64,000 bases of DNA, taken from the NCBI GenBank assembly GCA_902779875.1, contig CACZCX010000012.1, positions 62,001 through 126,000 on the forward strand. The letters run 5' to 3'. The notes beneath the pieces were generated by a model. That model was not told where the DNA came from, did not search any database, and saw only the letters and a program-made list of their open reading frames with translations. This document shows, one piece after another, positions 15,827 through 23,303 of the stretch. The position numbers and the translations under genes are program-made. Position 1 is the first letter of the stretch; each line of letters opens with the position of its first letter. The DNA is from an uncultured Bacteroidales bacterium (GTDB taxonomy: Bacteria; Bacteroidota; Bacteroidia; Bacteroidales; Bacteroidaceae).

Positions 15827-16507
15827 ATGAAAGCTACACTGGAATTCGTAGAGGAGAGGTTCAGCCGTTTCAACGCGCTCTGCTTTGACGGAAAGCTGCC
15901 CCCTATCCCACTGCGCATAAGCAACGCCCGCACCTACCTGGGCCTGAGCCGATACCGCAAGCGCCGCGGCGCCGACGGAAGCGTAGAGCTGTACGCTTTC
16001 AGCATTAGCATAAGCGGCAGGTTCGATCTGCCCGAGTCCGAGATTGAGGACACCGTGATACACGAGATGATCCACTGCTACATCTGGATAAGCGGGCGCA
16101 AGGATACATCGGCCCACGGCCGGCTGTTCAGGGACATGATGGAGAGGATTAACCGGGAGCACGGGCGTCATATCACCATCTCGCACCGCAGCACACCTCA
16201 GGAACGTGAGCAGGCGGTGGACAGCCGTCCCCGTCCGCATGTGGTGGCGCTGGTCAGCTTCAAGGACGGCCGCACCGGGGTCAAGGTGCTCCCCTGCACA
16301 GACCGCAGCCTGGTCCGATACCGCCGCGGCGTGATGCTGAGCGGCAAGGTCACGGATATAGAATTCTATCATACCGACAATCCCTGGTTCAACAGGTTTC
16401 CGTGTTCATCGGCCCTTAATGTCATATACAAGAAAAGAGAGGAGATCCTGCCCCATCTGGAGTCAGCCTCTCCCCTCAACGTCGGCTATTTCTCGGTCAA
16501 ACGCTGA
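15827..16507 (+). CDS. SprT-like zinc metalloprotease-fold protein
   Basis: 226 aa from the ATG at 15827 (MKATLEFVEERFSRFN). The HEMIH zinc motif is at residues 79-83, after SEIEDTVI, followed by KDTSAHGRLFRDMM where a third ligand His is expected. The layout matches the SprT-like family (relatives of Spartan, a protease for DNA-protein crosslinks). The bacterial role is little known. The C-terminal ~110 residues contain VVALVSFKDGRTGVKVLP and look like a family-specific extension. It has its own promoter, divergent from the exonuclease. Confidence 0.82.
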   Translation: MKATLEFVEERFSRFNALCFDGKLPPIPLRISNARTYLGLSRYRKRRGADGSVELYAFSISISGRFDLPESEIEDTVIHEMIHCYIWISGRKDTSAHGRLFRDMMERINREHGRHITISHRSTPQEREQAVDSRPRPHVVALVSFKDGRTGVKVLPCTDRSLVRYRRGVMLSGKVTDIEFYHTDNPWFNRFPCSSALNVIYKKREEILPHLESASPLNVGYFSVKR

Positions 16508-16515
16508 ATTCCGCG

Positions 16516-17649
16516 TTATCTGATGTCATAATAGACGACTACCATATAATTGTCAACAAGGAGAGATATGGTCTTAAGTATTTCTTTTGCCAGGGGTGAT
16601 GCCTCAACTGATGTATCGGCCAGGCTCTCCGCGTCACCGCATATGACCGTTGCATATCCGTCAGGGGTGGAGCAGCTCGGAACCATCGGCTTATTGAGGC
16701 CGGGAACATTGAATCCCTTGAGATGTACCTGCTTGTCACCGTCCATCCTGAAGTAACGGCTGTTTTTCTCCTCCCCAAGCAGGGTGCTATACCAGAAAGA
16801 GAGGCCTGAAGCGTTCTGACGTATGAACTTGCCGCCGGTGAATTTGGTGTCGCTGGCCGGTGAGAATATATATCCCAGATAGGCATCGGCAGCGCCGGGA
16901 CCGTTCAGGTCATTGTAGAACACCTGCTCCGCGCCATCCTCACCGAAGTCATACTTGAGTATGCAGTTCAGGTTGCCGTCCTTCAGCTCGGAGATTGAGC
17001 TGGTTACGCCGTATCTTGCCACGAACATACCATCGTCACCATTATCAAAGATGCTGCGGTCGCTGTAGGACAGCCCGTGGCCGGTCAGTTCACATATGGT
17101 CTCCTTAATGGTCTCAGTGGGGATATCGAACAGCACCAGAGCGCCTCCGTCACCCTCTTTCACACCCAGCAGAAGGGTGTTCTCGTCATAAACGCGGACG
17201 CACTCTACCCTCTTGCCTACATTGAGCTTTCCGATGTATTTCATATCGGGCACCGAGTATCTCATGATGGCGTCGTTGCCGGACAATGATACGATATAGA
17301 GAATCTTGCCCTTGCTGTCATACTCGTAATAGTCAATCATGTTGTACTCTCCGGGACCGCGGCCTAAAGAATGAAGTGTTCCCTGCAGCTCATTATCCTT
17401 AAAGTAGTATACCCACTCCTTCTGTGTATCGACCATGACAAGCTCGTCTCCGTAACAGCGGACGTAAGTGCAGTCATGCAGAAGCTCGTCACTTTTAAGG
17501 GGAACCACCTTTACGTTGCAGGCCACATCCTCAAAGAGGACATCGACAGCGTTCTGGGGGTTGATTTCAAGGTCACTGATTACAGGGGTAGTCTGGGTAC
17601 AGCCTGCCATAAGCAGAGCAAGTGAGAAAAGAATGTACTGGCGTTTCAT
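16516..17649 (-). CDS. six-bladed beta-propeller lipoprotein A
   Basis: 377 aa from the ATG at 17649 (MKRQYILFSLALLMAGCTQT). LLMAGC is a good lipobox, so the mature protein is anchored by Cys17. The body has repeated WVYYFKDNELQG- and MRYSVPDMKYIG-type blades, as in the BF3164/TolB-like six-bladed beta-propeller proteins common in Bacteroides. The motif HSLGRGPGEYN around residue 110 is characteristic. Ligand and role unknown. It stands alone with its own promoter and shares weak family resemblance with the lipoprotein pair at 19.5-21.8 kb. Confidence 0.82.
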   Translation of the reverse strand: MKRQYILFSLALLMAGCTQTTPVISDLEINPQNAVDVLFEDVACNVKVVPLKSDELLHDCTYVRCYGDELVMVDTQKEWVYYFKDNELQGTLHSLGRGPGEYNMIDYYEYDSKGKILYIVSLSGNDAIMRYSVPDMKYIGKLNVGKRVECVRVYDENTLLLGVKEGDGGALVLFDIPTETIKETICELTGHGLSYSDRSIFDNGDDGMFVARYGVTSSISELKDGNLNCILKYDFGEDGAEQVFYNDLNGPGAADAYLGYIFSPASDTKFTGGKFIRQNASGLSFWYSTLLGEEKNSRYFRMDGDKQVHLKGFNVPGLNKPMVPSCSTPDGYATVICGDAESLADTSVEASPLAKEILKTISLLVDNYMVVVYYDIR

Positions 17650-17701
17650 TTTTATCGGTTTTTTGTTTTGAAAATCCTGTCTGTTTGTATTTGCTTGTTG
17701 G

Positions 17702-17732
17702 TGTATTACCACACTAATACACTGCAAATATA
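17702..17732 (-). promoter_or_regulatory. promoter and 5'-end hairpin of lipoprotein A gene
   Basis: TATATTTG (17725-17732, minus) matches TAnnTTTG, with TTTG 18 bases upstream. Directly downstream, TGTATTA / TAATACA (17702-17708 and 17715-17721) would form a 7-bp hairpin at the extreme 5' end of the mRNA. Confidence 0.55.
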
Positions 17733-17828
17733 TGGCAACATTTTTAAACGCAAACACCATTAACAGTATTTAACACAATCACCTCTCAAGGATATGCTAT
17801 ATTAGCGCTCCGAAAAATACAACACGAT

Positions 17829-19427
17829 ATGTTTAAAGGTCAACCCAAAGGTCTATTTGCACTGGCGCTCTCCAATGCCGGTGAGAGATTCGGATACTAC
17901 ACCATGCTGGCCATATTCACCCTCTACATGAGGGCCAAGTTCGGCTGGGACGAGAATGAGTCAGGACAGGTTTACGCCATATTCCTGGCTGGTCTCTACT
18001 TCATGCCGCTGCTGGGCGGTATCATAGCCGATAAGATCGGATACGGCAAGTGCGTGACCATCGGATCCATAGTCATGATTCTTGGATATGTGGCACTCTC
18101 CATACCCATGACCACAGATCAGATTGACAAGTGGGCGCTGTTCCTGAGCCTGGCTATGATAGCCATCGGAACCGGTCTGTTCAAGGGAAATCTGCAGGTG
18201 CTGGTAGGAAATCTGTATGACACGCCCGAGCTCTCAAGCAAGCGCGACTCGGCATTCAGCCTCTTTTATATGGGTATAAACCTGGGCGCCATGTTCGCTC
18301 CCGCCATGGCCAAGGCCATGTATATGCCCCACCTTGAAAATGCCGGATTCCATTACGTCCCTATTGACAATGCCGTGATGGAGTTCGGAACCCGTGCGGG
18401 AGAGTACCTTCAGACCTTAGCAGGCGGATTCCGACTCTGCTTTATCATAGCATGCGCCGCCCATGTGCTTTCGCTCCTTATATATATCGTATGCCGTCCA
18501 TGGTATAAGCATGCCGATGTAACCAGCAATGAGGCCCGCAAGAAGGAGATACCCGTGGAGGAACTCACTCCCCAACAGACCAGGCAGCGTATTGTAGCCC
18601 TGCTGCTTGTGTTCGCAGTTGTAATATTCTTCTGGATGGCATTCCATCAGAACGGTTCGGCGCTCACGTTCTTTGCCGATAAATACACACAGCTTGACGG
18701 CATAACCGGACTTAACCGCATGTGGTTCAACGTCTGGTCGCTCACGCTGATTGCCGTATCGGTATATACCCTGTTCACGATCTTCCAGAGCGAGGAGAGG
18801 AAAGCGCGGATAATACTGACGGTCGTAACTCTTGTGCTTGGGGCCGGTGCCATAGCATTCTATCTTGCCATGCCTAATCCTTACAATGACGCGACTGCAT
18901 CGGACTTCCAACAGTTCAACCCGTTCTTTGTGGTGGCGCTCACGCCTGTATCGGTCGTAGTGTTCGGAATGCTTGCAAGCAAAGGCAAGGAGCCATCGGC
19001 ACCTGTCAAGATCGGGCTCGGCATGCTTCTGGCCGGCGTGGGTTTTGCGGTTATCACGGTAGCTTCAAAGAACCTGATCTCGCCTATGGACCTGGGTGAC
19101 CGGTCACAGAACATACTTGACCCCAACTGGCTGATAGGAACCTATTTCACCCTCACGGTGGCAGAGCTGCTGCTCAGCCCCATGGGTATGAGTTTTGTGA
19201 GTAAGGTGGCTCCTCCCAAGTACAAGGGCCTGATGATGGGCGGATGGTTCGCCGCCACCGCCATAGGCAACTACCTGAGCCGAATCCCGTCGGCCCTGTG
19301 GAACAGGATTCCGCTCATGGCCAACTGGGCAATAATCATAGGACTCTGCGTAATAGCCGGCCTGATAATGTTCGCACTCCGCAAACGCCTGGAAACTGCA
19401 ACATCAGGGACGGTTCCTAATGTTTAA
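17829..19427 (+). CDS. proton-dependent oligopeptide transporter (POT/PTR2 family)
   Basis: 532 aa with about 12-14 hydrophobic segments. The N-terminal NAGERFGYYTMLAIFTLY contains the ExxERF-type proton-coupling motif with its Glu and Arg (first Glu replaced by Asn/Ala), and FYMGINLGAMFAP is the second POT signature. It imports di- and tripeptides with protons. The last eight residues (TSGTVPNV) and the stop codon are encoded by a REP-like repeat unit, so the natural C-terminus has been replaced or extended. Start ATG at 17829. Confidence 0.93.
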   Translation: MFKGQPKGLFALALSNAGERFGYYTMLAIFTLYMRAKFGWDENESGQVYAIFLAGLYFMPLLGGIIADKIGYGKCVTIGSIVMILGYVALSIPMTTDQIDKWALFLSLAMIAIGTGLFKGNLQVLVGNLYDTPELSSKRDSAFSLFYMGINLGAMFAPAMAKAMYMPHLENAGFHYVPIDNAVMEFGTRAGEYLQTLAGGFRLCFIIACAAHVLSLLIYIVCRPWYKHADVTSNEARKKEIPVEELTPQQTRQRIVALLLVFAVVIFFWMAFHQNGSALTFFADKYTQLDGITGLNRMWFNVWSLTLIAVSVYTLFTIFQSEERKARIILTVVTLVLGAGAIAFYLAMPNPYNDATASDFQQFNPFFVVALTPVSVVVFGMLASKGKEPSAPVKIGLGMLLAGVGFAVITVASKNLISPMDLGDRSQNILDPNWLIGTYFTLTVAELLLSPMGMSFVSKVAPPKYKGLMMGGWFAATAIGNYLSRIPSALWNRIPLMANWAIIIGLCVIAGLIMFALRKRLETATSGTVPNV

Positions 19428-19472
19428 GTTTTCCCGGAAAACTAACACATCAGGGACGGTTCCTAATGTTTA
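19401..19472. repeat. REP-like repeat, GGGACGGTTC family, locus 2
   Basis: Two identical 26-bp direct units (19401-19426 and 19447-19472, reading ACATCAGGGACGGTTCCTAA onward) flank the palindrome AGTTTTCCCGGAAAACT (19427-19443). The first unit holds the end and TAA stop of the POT transporter. The second supplies the TAA stop (read on the minus strand) of the convergent lipoprotein gene. Confidence 0.92.
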
Positions 19473-20645
19473 AAAAATCGGAGATAGATCGAATTTGTAC
19501 AGGAGTTCGCGGCCGGACAAGCCGTAAAGAATCTTTTCGGCTTCATCAAAAGCGATATTACCTACGAACTTGTCAAGCTTGACTGATTTCAGGAACTTGC
19601 CGCTCCAGTCAAACAGGAGGAGTTCAGGAGCCGCCGTAAGTGGATCCGGGGCGTTCAAACTGTAATCGCCGCCCCAATATAGAACCATAAAGAAAGACTC
19701 GGTAGCTGCCACATCACCAAAGTGAGGCGGTTTAGGTTTATCGACTGAGACCAGTTCAATCAGGCCCAGATCGCCGCTGCCCAGATCTACACTCTCAAAT
19801 ACCTCATCAATATCCGCTTTCAGTTTAGTCAGCGTAGGAGAGCCCGTCTGATGTATGAGATGGGTCTTTTTCCCGTCCAGATCCAAAAACAGCATATAGT
19901 CCGTCTCCCTGAGAGGCTGGACTACGAGATTGCGTGACGGATGTTTGGTCATGAGCCCATACCAGAGAGTGGGGTCTGCAACATTCTCAATACTCTCAAA
20001 CGGTTTGATGCGGCGCACCTCACCTGTATCATGACGTTCACAATACTCAATGGAATTCATCCGCTCATTCGTCCTGAAATCATAATAGGATTCATAGAAT
20101 TCAAGAGTGTTGTTGATGTCATTATCAAGAACGATATAAAAGAAATTATCACCCATTCCGAAATCATTCCCCAATACGCTTGTGGAATAATTCCGCTGAC
20201 CGCTCATCACCGTATATCCATTCTTGACAGACTGGGTCACATCCATCAGTCGTATCATCCGGTGGGCGTCATTCAGAGGCACCATGACATGGCCGTCATC
20301 GGTCTTGAATATCTGGCCATTCAAGGTTTGGGCCGATAAGCATTCGTTGCGGGCGCGTCCCTGAGTACAGAAATCGCCCAACTTTTCAAGACCCGTGGAA
20401 TAGACACTTACCTGAGCCGCAGGATTCATGGTAGAGAACACCAGGAATGAGTCACATACCATAATGTCAGTTATACCCATAGGCAACTCGGTATCCACTT
20501 CAACACCTTTGATGGTCACCTGTGACTTATTGGTAAAATCCACCTCACGGACGGGGATCGTGAGACCGTCGGTTTCTTTATTACCGCACGATGATAACAA
20601 CGACAGGCCCAAGGAGAGCCAGACAAACAATGGACTATTTCTCAT
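19470..20645 (-). CDS. six-bladed beta-propeller lipoprotein B
   Basis: 391 aa. Signal peptide with lipobox LLSSCGNK (MRNSPLFVWLSLGLSLLSSC). The body is a BF3164-like propeller: it shares with its neighbour the pattern Fn-K-S-x-VT, ELPMGI (residues ~54-59), CxxGRARNE, DGHVMVPL, FFYIVLDNDINNT, KHPSRNLVV and a GGDYSLN motif near the end. It is downstream of lipoprotein C, 63 bases apart, with a REP-like hairpin between them. The stop codon belongs to a repeat unit. Paralogous and probably coexpressed; ligand unknown. Confidence 0.82.
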   Translation of the reverse strand: MRNSPLFVWLSLGLSLLSSCGNKETDGLTIPVREVDFTNKSQVTIKGVEVDTELPMGITDIMVCDSFLVFSTMNPAAQVSVYSTGLEKLGDFCTQGRARNECLSAQTLNGQIFKTDDGHVMVPLNDAHRMIRLMDVTQSVKNGYTVMSGQRNYSTSVLGNDFGMGDNFFYIVLDNDINNTLEFYESYYDFRTNERMNSIEYCERHDTGEVRRIKPFESIENVADPTLWYGLMTKHPSRNLVVQPLRETDYMLFLDLDGKKTHLIHQTGSPTLTKLKADIDEVFESVDLGSGDLGLIELVSVDKPKPPHFGDVAATESFFMVLYWGGDYSLNAPDPLTAAPELLLFDWSGKFLKSVKLDKFVGNIAFDEAEKILYGLSGRELLYKFDLSPIF

Positions 20646-20668
20646 ATTTAACAGTATTTTAGGGGAGA

Positions 20669-20719
20669 ACGGTTCCTAATGTGTCAGTTTTCCGGGAAAA
20701 CTGCAACATTAGGAACCGT
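20669..20719. repeat. REP-like inverted repeat, GGGACGGTTC family, locus 3
   Basis: Arms 20669-20682 and 20706-20719 (ACGGTTCCTAATGT and complement) enclose the palindrome CAGTTTTCCGGGAAAACTG (20685-20703). The sequence continues as the family core to 20729. It supplies the last residues (NIGDGS) and TAA stop of lipoprotein C and forms a hairpin between two cotranscribed genes. Confidence 0.92.
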
Positions 20720-21818
20720 CCCCGATGTTATACTTTATTACAATATCACTCTCCTCACCCTCACTGGTGGTGAACAGGAGATTCCGGTTTCCGTCAAACA
20801 TTATACGGCCCCGTCCTGCTTCCATTTTGAACGAGCCCAGGAACTGTCCCTCATAATCAAATTTCAGGATCTCACACGGAACATTCTTCTTGTCCGGGTT
20901 ATTCAAGAAGTAATCCCCACCTTTATATTGGACGATGAAATAGGAATCACCCATCTCCAGACCTGTAAAGGTCTCGTAAATATCGTTCTCCTGAGTGTCC
21001 CGGAAAGTAGGTGTTCCCTTTCCGTGAATAAGGAACGACCTTCCGCTATCCAGGTCCGTAAAACAAAGATAGTCCATATACAGACTGACTTCAACTATCA
21101 GGTTGCGCTTGGGATGCTTGTTGAAATAGGTATAGTAGTTCGTTACGGGATGGTCCTCCAATATGGGGAACAGAAGAGGAACCTCTGTTATTACCGAGTC
21201 ACGTCTTACCCTGTTCTTTCCGTAAAAAGGAGGCATATCAGGTAGCCTATGACCGAACACTTTCTCATAAGTGTAATTGATATCGTTGTCAAGAAGCACA
21301 TAAGAGAACGATGACATCAGGGTGATGGGGTCATTGCCTATCGTGGTCTCAATGCGCTCATTGTTATCGAAATCCCGGATCTGGGCAAATACCGGCTTAT
21401 GGGTTCTCAAGGATTCCGTGATATCCAGGATCTTGATAAGACGAAGGTCCATGAAGGGAATCATAACATGACCGTCCTCATTCGTGAAAGACTGTTTATG
21501 AAGTGTCTCCGGCCTTAATACAAACTCATTGGAAGCTCTTCCTTTATGACAAAAGACATCAAGAAGTTCCCAATCCTGGGAATAGACGAATATATAACCT
21601 CTGGGATCCTCGGCAAGAGCCACATAATAGGGGTCACAACATATAAGGGAATAAATACCCATGGGGAAATCGCCCTCTACAGGGTCTCCGGTAAGAGTAA
21701 CTTTGGATTTGTTACGGTAATCAGATTCATGGACCTCAACTTCCGGGTCACCCTTGTGACAGGAAGAGATAAGGCATACGCTCATAACGAGCATGGCAAA
21801 CAAAGGATAGTTTTTCAT
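20709..21818 (-). CDS. six-bladed beta-propeller lipoprotein C
   Basis: 369 aa. MKNYPLFAMLVMSVCLISSC ends in a lipobox (LISSC). Paralogue of lipoprotein B with the same landmarks: DFPMGI, CHKGRASNEF, DGHVMIPF, FSYVLLDNDINYT, KHPKRNLIV, and GGDYFLNNP. This is the promoter-proximal gene of the pair. Its C-terminal residues NIGDGS and TAA stop are encoded by a REP-like repeat, so the original end was probably different. Surface or periplasmic location follows from the lipobox. In Bacteroides such genes often sit near NVEALA-type small peptides; none is seen here. Confidence 0.82.
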   Translation of the reverse strand: MKNYPLFAMLVMSVCLISSCHKGDPEVEVHESDYRNKSKVTLTGDPVEGDFPMGIYSLICCDPYYVALAEDPRGYIFVYSQDWELLDVFCHKGRASNEFVLRPETLHKQSFTNEDGHVMIPFMDLRLIKILDITESLRTHKPVFAQIRDFDNNERIETTIGNDPITLMSSFSYVLLDNDINYTYEKVFGHRLPDMPPFYGKNRVRRDSVITEVPLLFPILEDHPVTNYYTYFNKHPKRNLIVEVSLYMDYLCFTDLDSGRSFLIHGKGTPTFRDTQENDIYETFTGLEMGDSYFIVQYKGGDYFLNNPDKKNVPCEILKFDYEGQFLGSFKMEAGRGRIMFDGNRNLLFTTSEGEESDIVIKYNIGDGS

Positions 21819-21846
21819 AATTAAATTTCAATTAGAGTTATATCTG

Positions 21847-21879
21847 CAAATGTAACCGAACAAACCAAACACCCGCAAA
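21847..21879 (-). promoter_or_regulatory. promoter of lipoprotein C-B pair
   Basis: TTTG (21876-21879, minus) and TACATTTG (21847-21854) are separated by 21 bases, a complete Bacteroidota -33/-7 promoter, 28 bases before the start codon. Confidence 0.7.
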
Positions 21880-21915
21880 ATCCTAATCTAAAAATAGTTA
21901 ACAGCCCGCGAGCAA

Positions 21916-21948
21916 ACGTATTGGGGCGAAGTGAGTATGCGAACGAGA
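21916..21948. repeat. tRNA-associated tail motif, copy 1
   Basis: The sequence ACGTATTGGGGCGAAGTGAG...GCGAACGAGA matches 62218-62249 next to tRNA-Gln apart from about five bases and one indel. In both places it lies outside the inverted copy of the tRNA 3' end and in the same orientation relative to the tRNA. Confidence 0.75.
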
Positions 21949-22024
21949 TTCGAATCCGTCAACGCCCACAAAAAAAGAGAGCCTCCTCTTGAAGACTCTC
22001 CTCGTGGGCGTTGACGGATTCGAA
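21949..22024. repeat. extended palindrome: inverted copy of tRNA-Val 3' end
   Basis: 21-bp arms 21949-21969 and 22004-22024. The right arm is the T-arm and acceptor end of tRNA-Val; the left is an inverted duplicate that is not part of any tRNA. The intrinsic terminator lies between them. Confidence 0.92.
21970..22000 (-). terminator. intrinsic terminator of tRNA-Val
   Basis: On the minus strand GAGAGTCTTC...GGAGGCTCTC is followed by TTTTTTT, directly after the tRNA. Confidence 0.8.
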
Positions 22025-22079
22025 CCGCCGACCCTCTGCTTGTAAGGCAGATGCTCTGAACCAGCTGAGCTAAACGCCC
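22005..22079 (-). tRNA. tRNA-Val (anticodon TAC)
   Basis: 75 nt. Acceptor GGGCGTT/AACGCCC, D stem GCTC/GAGC, anticodon stem TCTGC/GCAGA with loop CTTACAA (anticodon TAC), T arm GGCGG-TTCGAAT-CCGTC, discriminator A. CCA is not encoded. A terminator and an inverted copy of the 3' end follow. Confidence 0.95.
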
Positions 22080-22224
22080 GTGCTTTCTTGTAAAGCGGTG
22101 CAAAGATAAGGAGATTTTAGCATCAACAAAAACTTTCAGCCACTTTTTTTATCAAAAATGCAACATTTCTTTCAAACCGATGATAATTGCCCGTATAATC
22201 TGCACATATGTGCCCGTTTTGTGG

Positions 22225-22232
22225 TATCTTCG
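22225..22232 (+). promoter_or_regulatory. probable -7 box of trpS
   Basis: TATCTTCG departs from TAnnTTTG at one base and lies 24 bases before the ATG at 22257. The same variant occurs at 59882 in front of the LPG-type gene. Confidence 0.4.
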
Positions 22233-22256
22233 CGGTGCAAAAAAATCAATAAATAT

Positions 22257-23249
22257 ATGGAAACAGTTCTCAGCGGCATTCGCCCTACAGGAAATCTTCA
22301 CCTTGGAAACTACTATGGTGCGGTAACGAGCTTCGTCAAGCTTCAGGATTTGTACAGATGCTTCTTCTTTATAGCAGACTGGCACTCCCTGACCACACAC
22401 CCCACCCCTGAGAATATCCAGAACAGCGTCCGCACCATCCTGGCCGAGTACCTGGCCTGCGGTCTGGATCCTGAAAAGGCAACCATATATGTTCAGAGCG
22501 ATGTACCCGAGGTAGTGGAACTCTACCTCTATCTTAATATGAACGCCTATCTGGGCGAGCTGGAGCGCGTGACATCATTCAAGGAGAAGGCACGTAAGCA
22601 GCCCGACAACGTCAACGCAGGTCTGCTCACCTATCCCACCCTGATGGCATCGGACATTATTATCCATAAGGCAAACAAGGTCCCCGTAGGTAAGGACCAG
22701 GAGCAGAACATGGAGATGGCCCGCAAGTTCGCACGCCGATTCAACCAGATGTACGGCGTGGAGTTCTTCCCCGAGCCCGCTTCATTCTCACTGGCCAAGG
22801 AGGGCGGCATCAAGATCCCCGGACTGGACGGATCAGGCAAGATGGGTAAGTCCGAAGGCAACTGCATCTATCTGTGTGACGAGCCCTCGGTTATCCGCAA
22901 AAAGGTGATGAAGGCCGTGACCGATGCAGGCCCACAGTCCATGAACAGCGAGAAACCTGAGGTTATCCAGAACCTGTTTACACTGCTCGACGTGGTTTCA
23001 TCAAAGGATACCTACAACTACTTCAATGACAAGTGGAATGACTGCACATTGCGTTACGGTGACCTCAAGAAACAGCTTGCCGAGGATATCATAGCCGCTA
23101 CCGACCCCATCCGCGAGCGCATCAAGGAGTTCCAGGGTAACCGCGAGCTGCTTGACAGGATCGCTCTTGCCGGCGCCGAGAAGGCACGCGAGAGCGCTTC
23201 AAAGACCCTCAAGGAGGTACGTCAGATCATTGGATTCAGAGTATATTGA
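22257..23249 (+). CDS. trpS: tryptophanyl-tRNA synthetase
   Basis: 330 aa from the ATG at 22257 (METVLSGIRPTGNLHLGNYYG); the frame extends upstream without a credible start. Class I synthetase charging tRNA-Trp. The HIGH equivalent is HLGN in TGNLHLGNYYG, the KMSKS equivalent is KMGKS in SGKMGKSEGN, and DQEQNMEMARKFA is the usual adenylate-site region. Single gene with a bidirectional terminator shared with convergent mutL. Confidence 0.97.
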   Translation: METVLSGIRPTGNLHLGNYYGAVTSFVKLQDLYRCFFFIADWHSLTTHPTPENIQNSVRTILAEYLACGLDPEKATIYVQSDVPEVVELYLYLNMNAYLGELERVTSFKEKARKQPDNVNAGLLTYPTLMASDIIIHKANKVPVGKDQEQNMEMARKFARRFNQMYGVEFFPEPASFSLAKEGGIKIPGLDGSGKMGKSEGNCIYLCDEPSVIRKKVMKAVTDAGPQSMNSEKPEVIQNLFTLLDVVSSKDTYNYFNDKWNDCTLRYGDLKKQLAEDIIAATDPIRERIKEFQGNRELLDRIALAGAEKARESASKTLKEVRQIIGFRVY

Positions 23250-23265
23250 AAATCCTTACCATATT

Positions 23266-23303
23266 AAAGAAAGGGCGGTCCCTATCGGAACCGCCCTTTC
23301 TTT
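23266..23303. terminator. bidirectional terminator between trpS and mutL
   Basis: 14-bp arms AAAGAAAGGGCGGT (23266-23279) and complement (23290-23303), with T-rich flanks on both strands. Confidence 0.85.

Noticed and set aside
17829..19427. Natural C-terminus of the POT transporter
   Set aside because: The last eight codons coincide with a repeat unit that recurs 20 bases later, so they are not part of the original family sequence.
21888..22103. 71-codon open frame over tRNA-Val
   Set aside because: It overlaps the entire tRNA and its terminator; not a gene.
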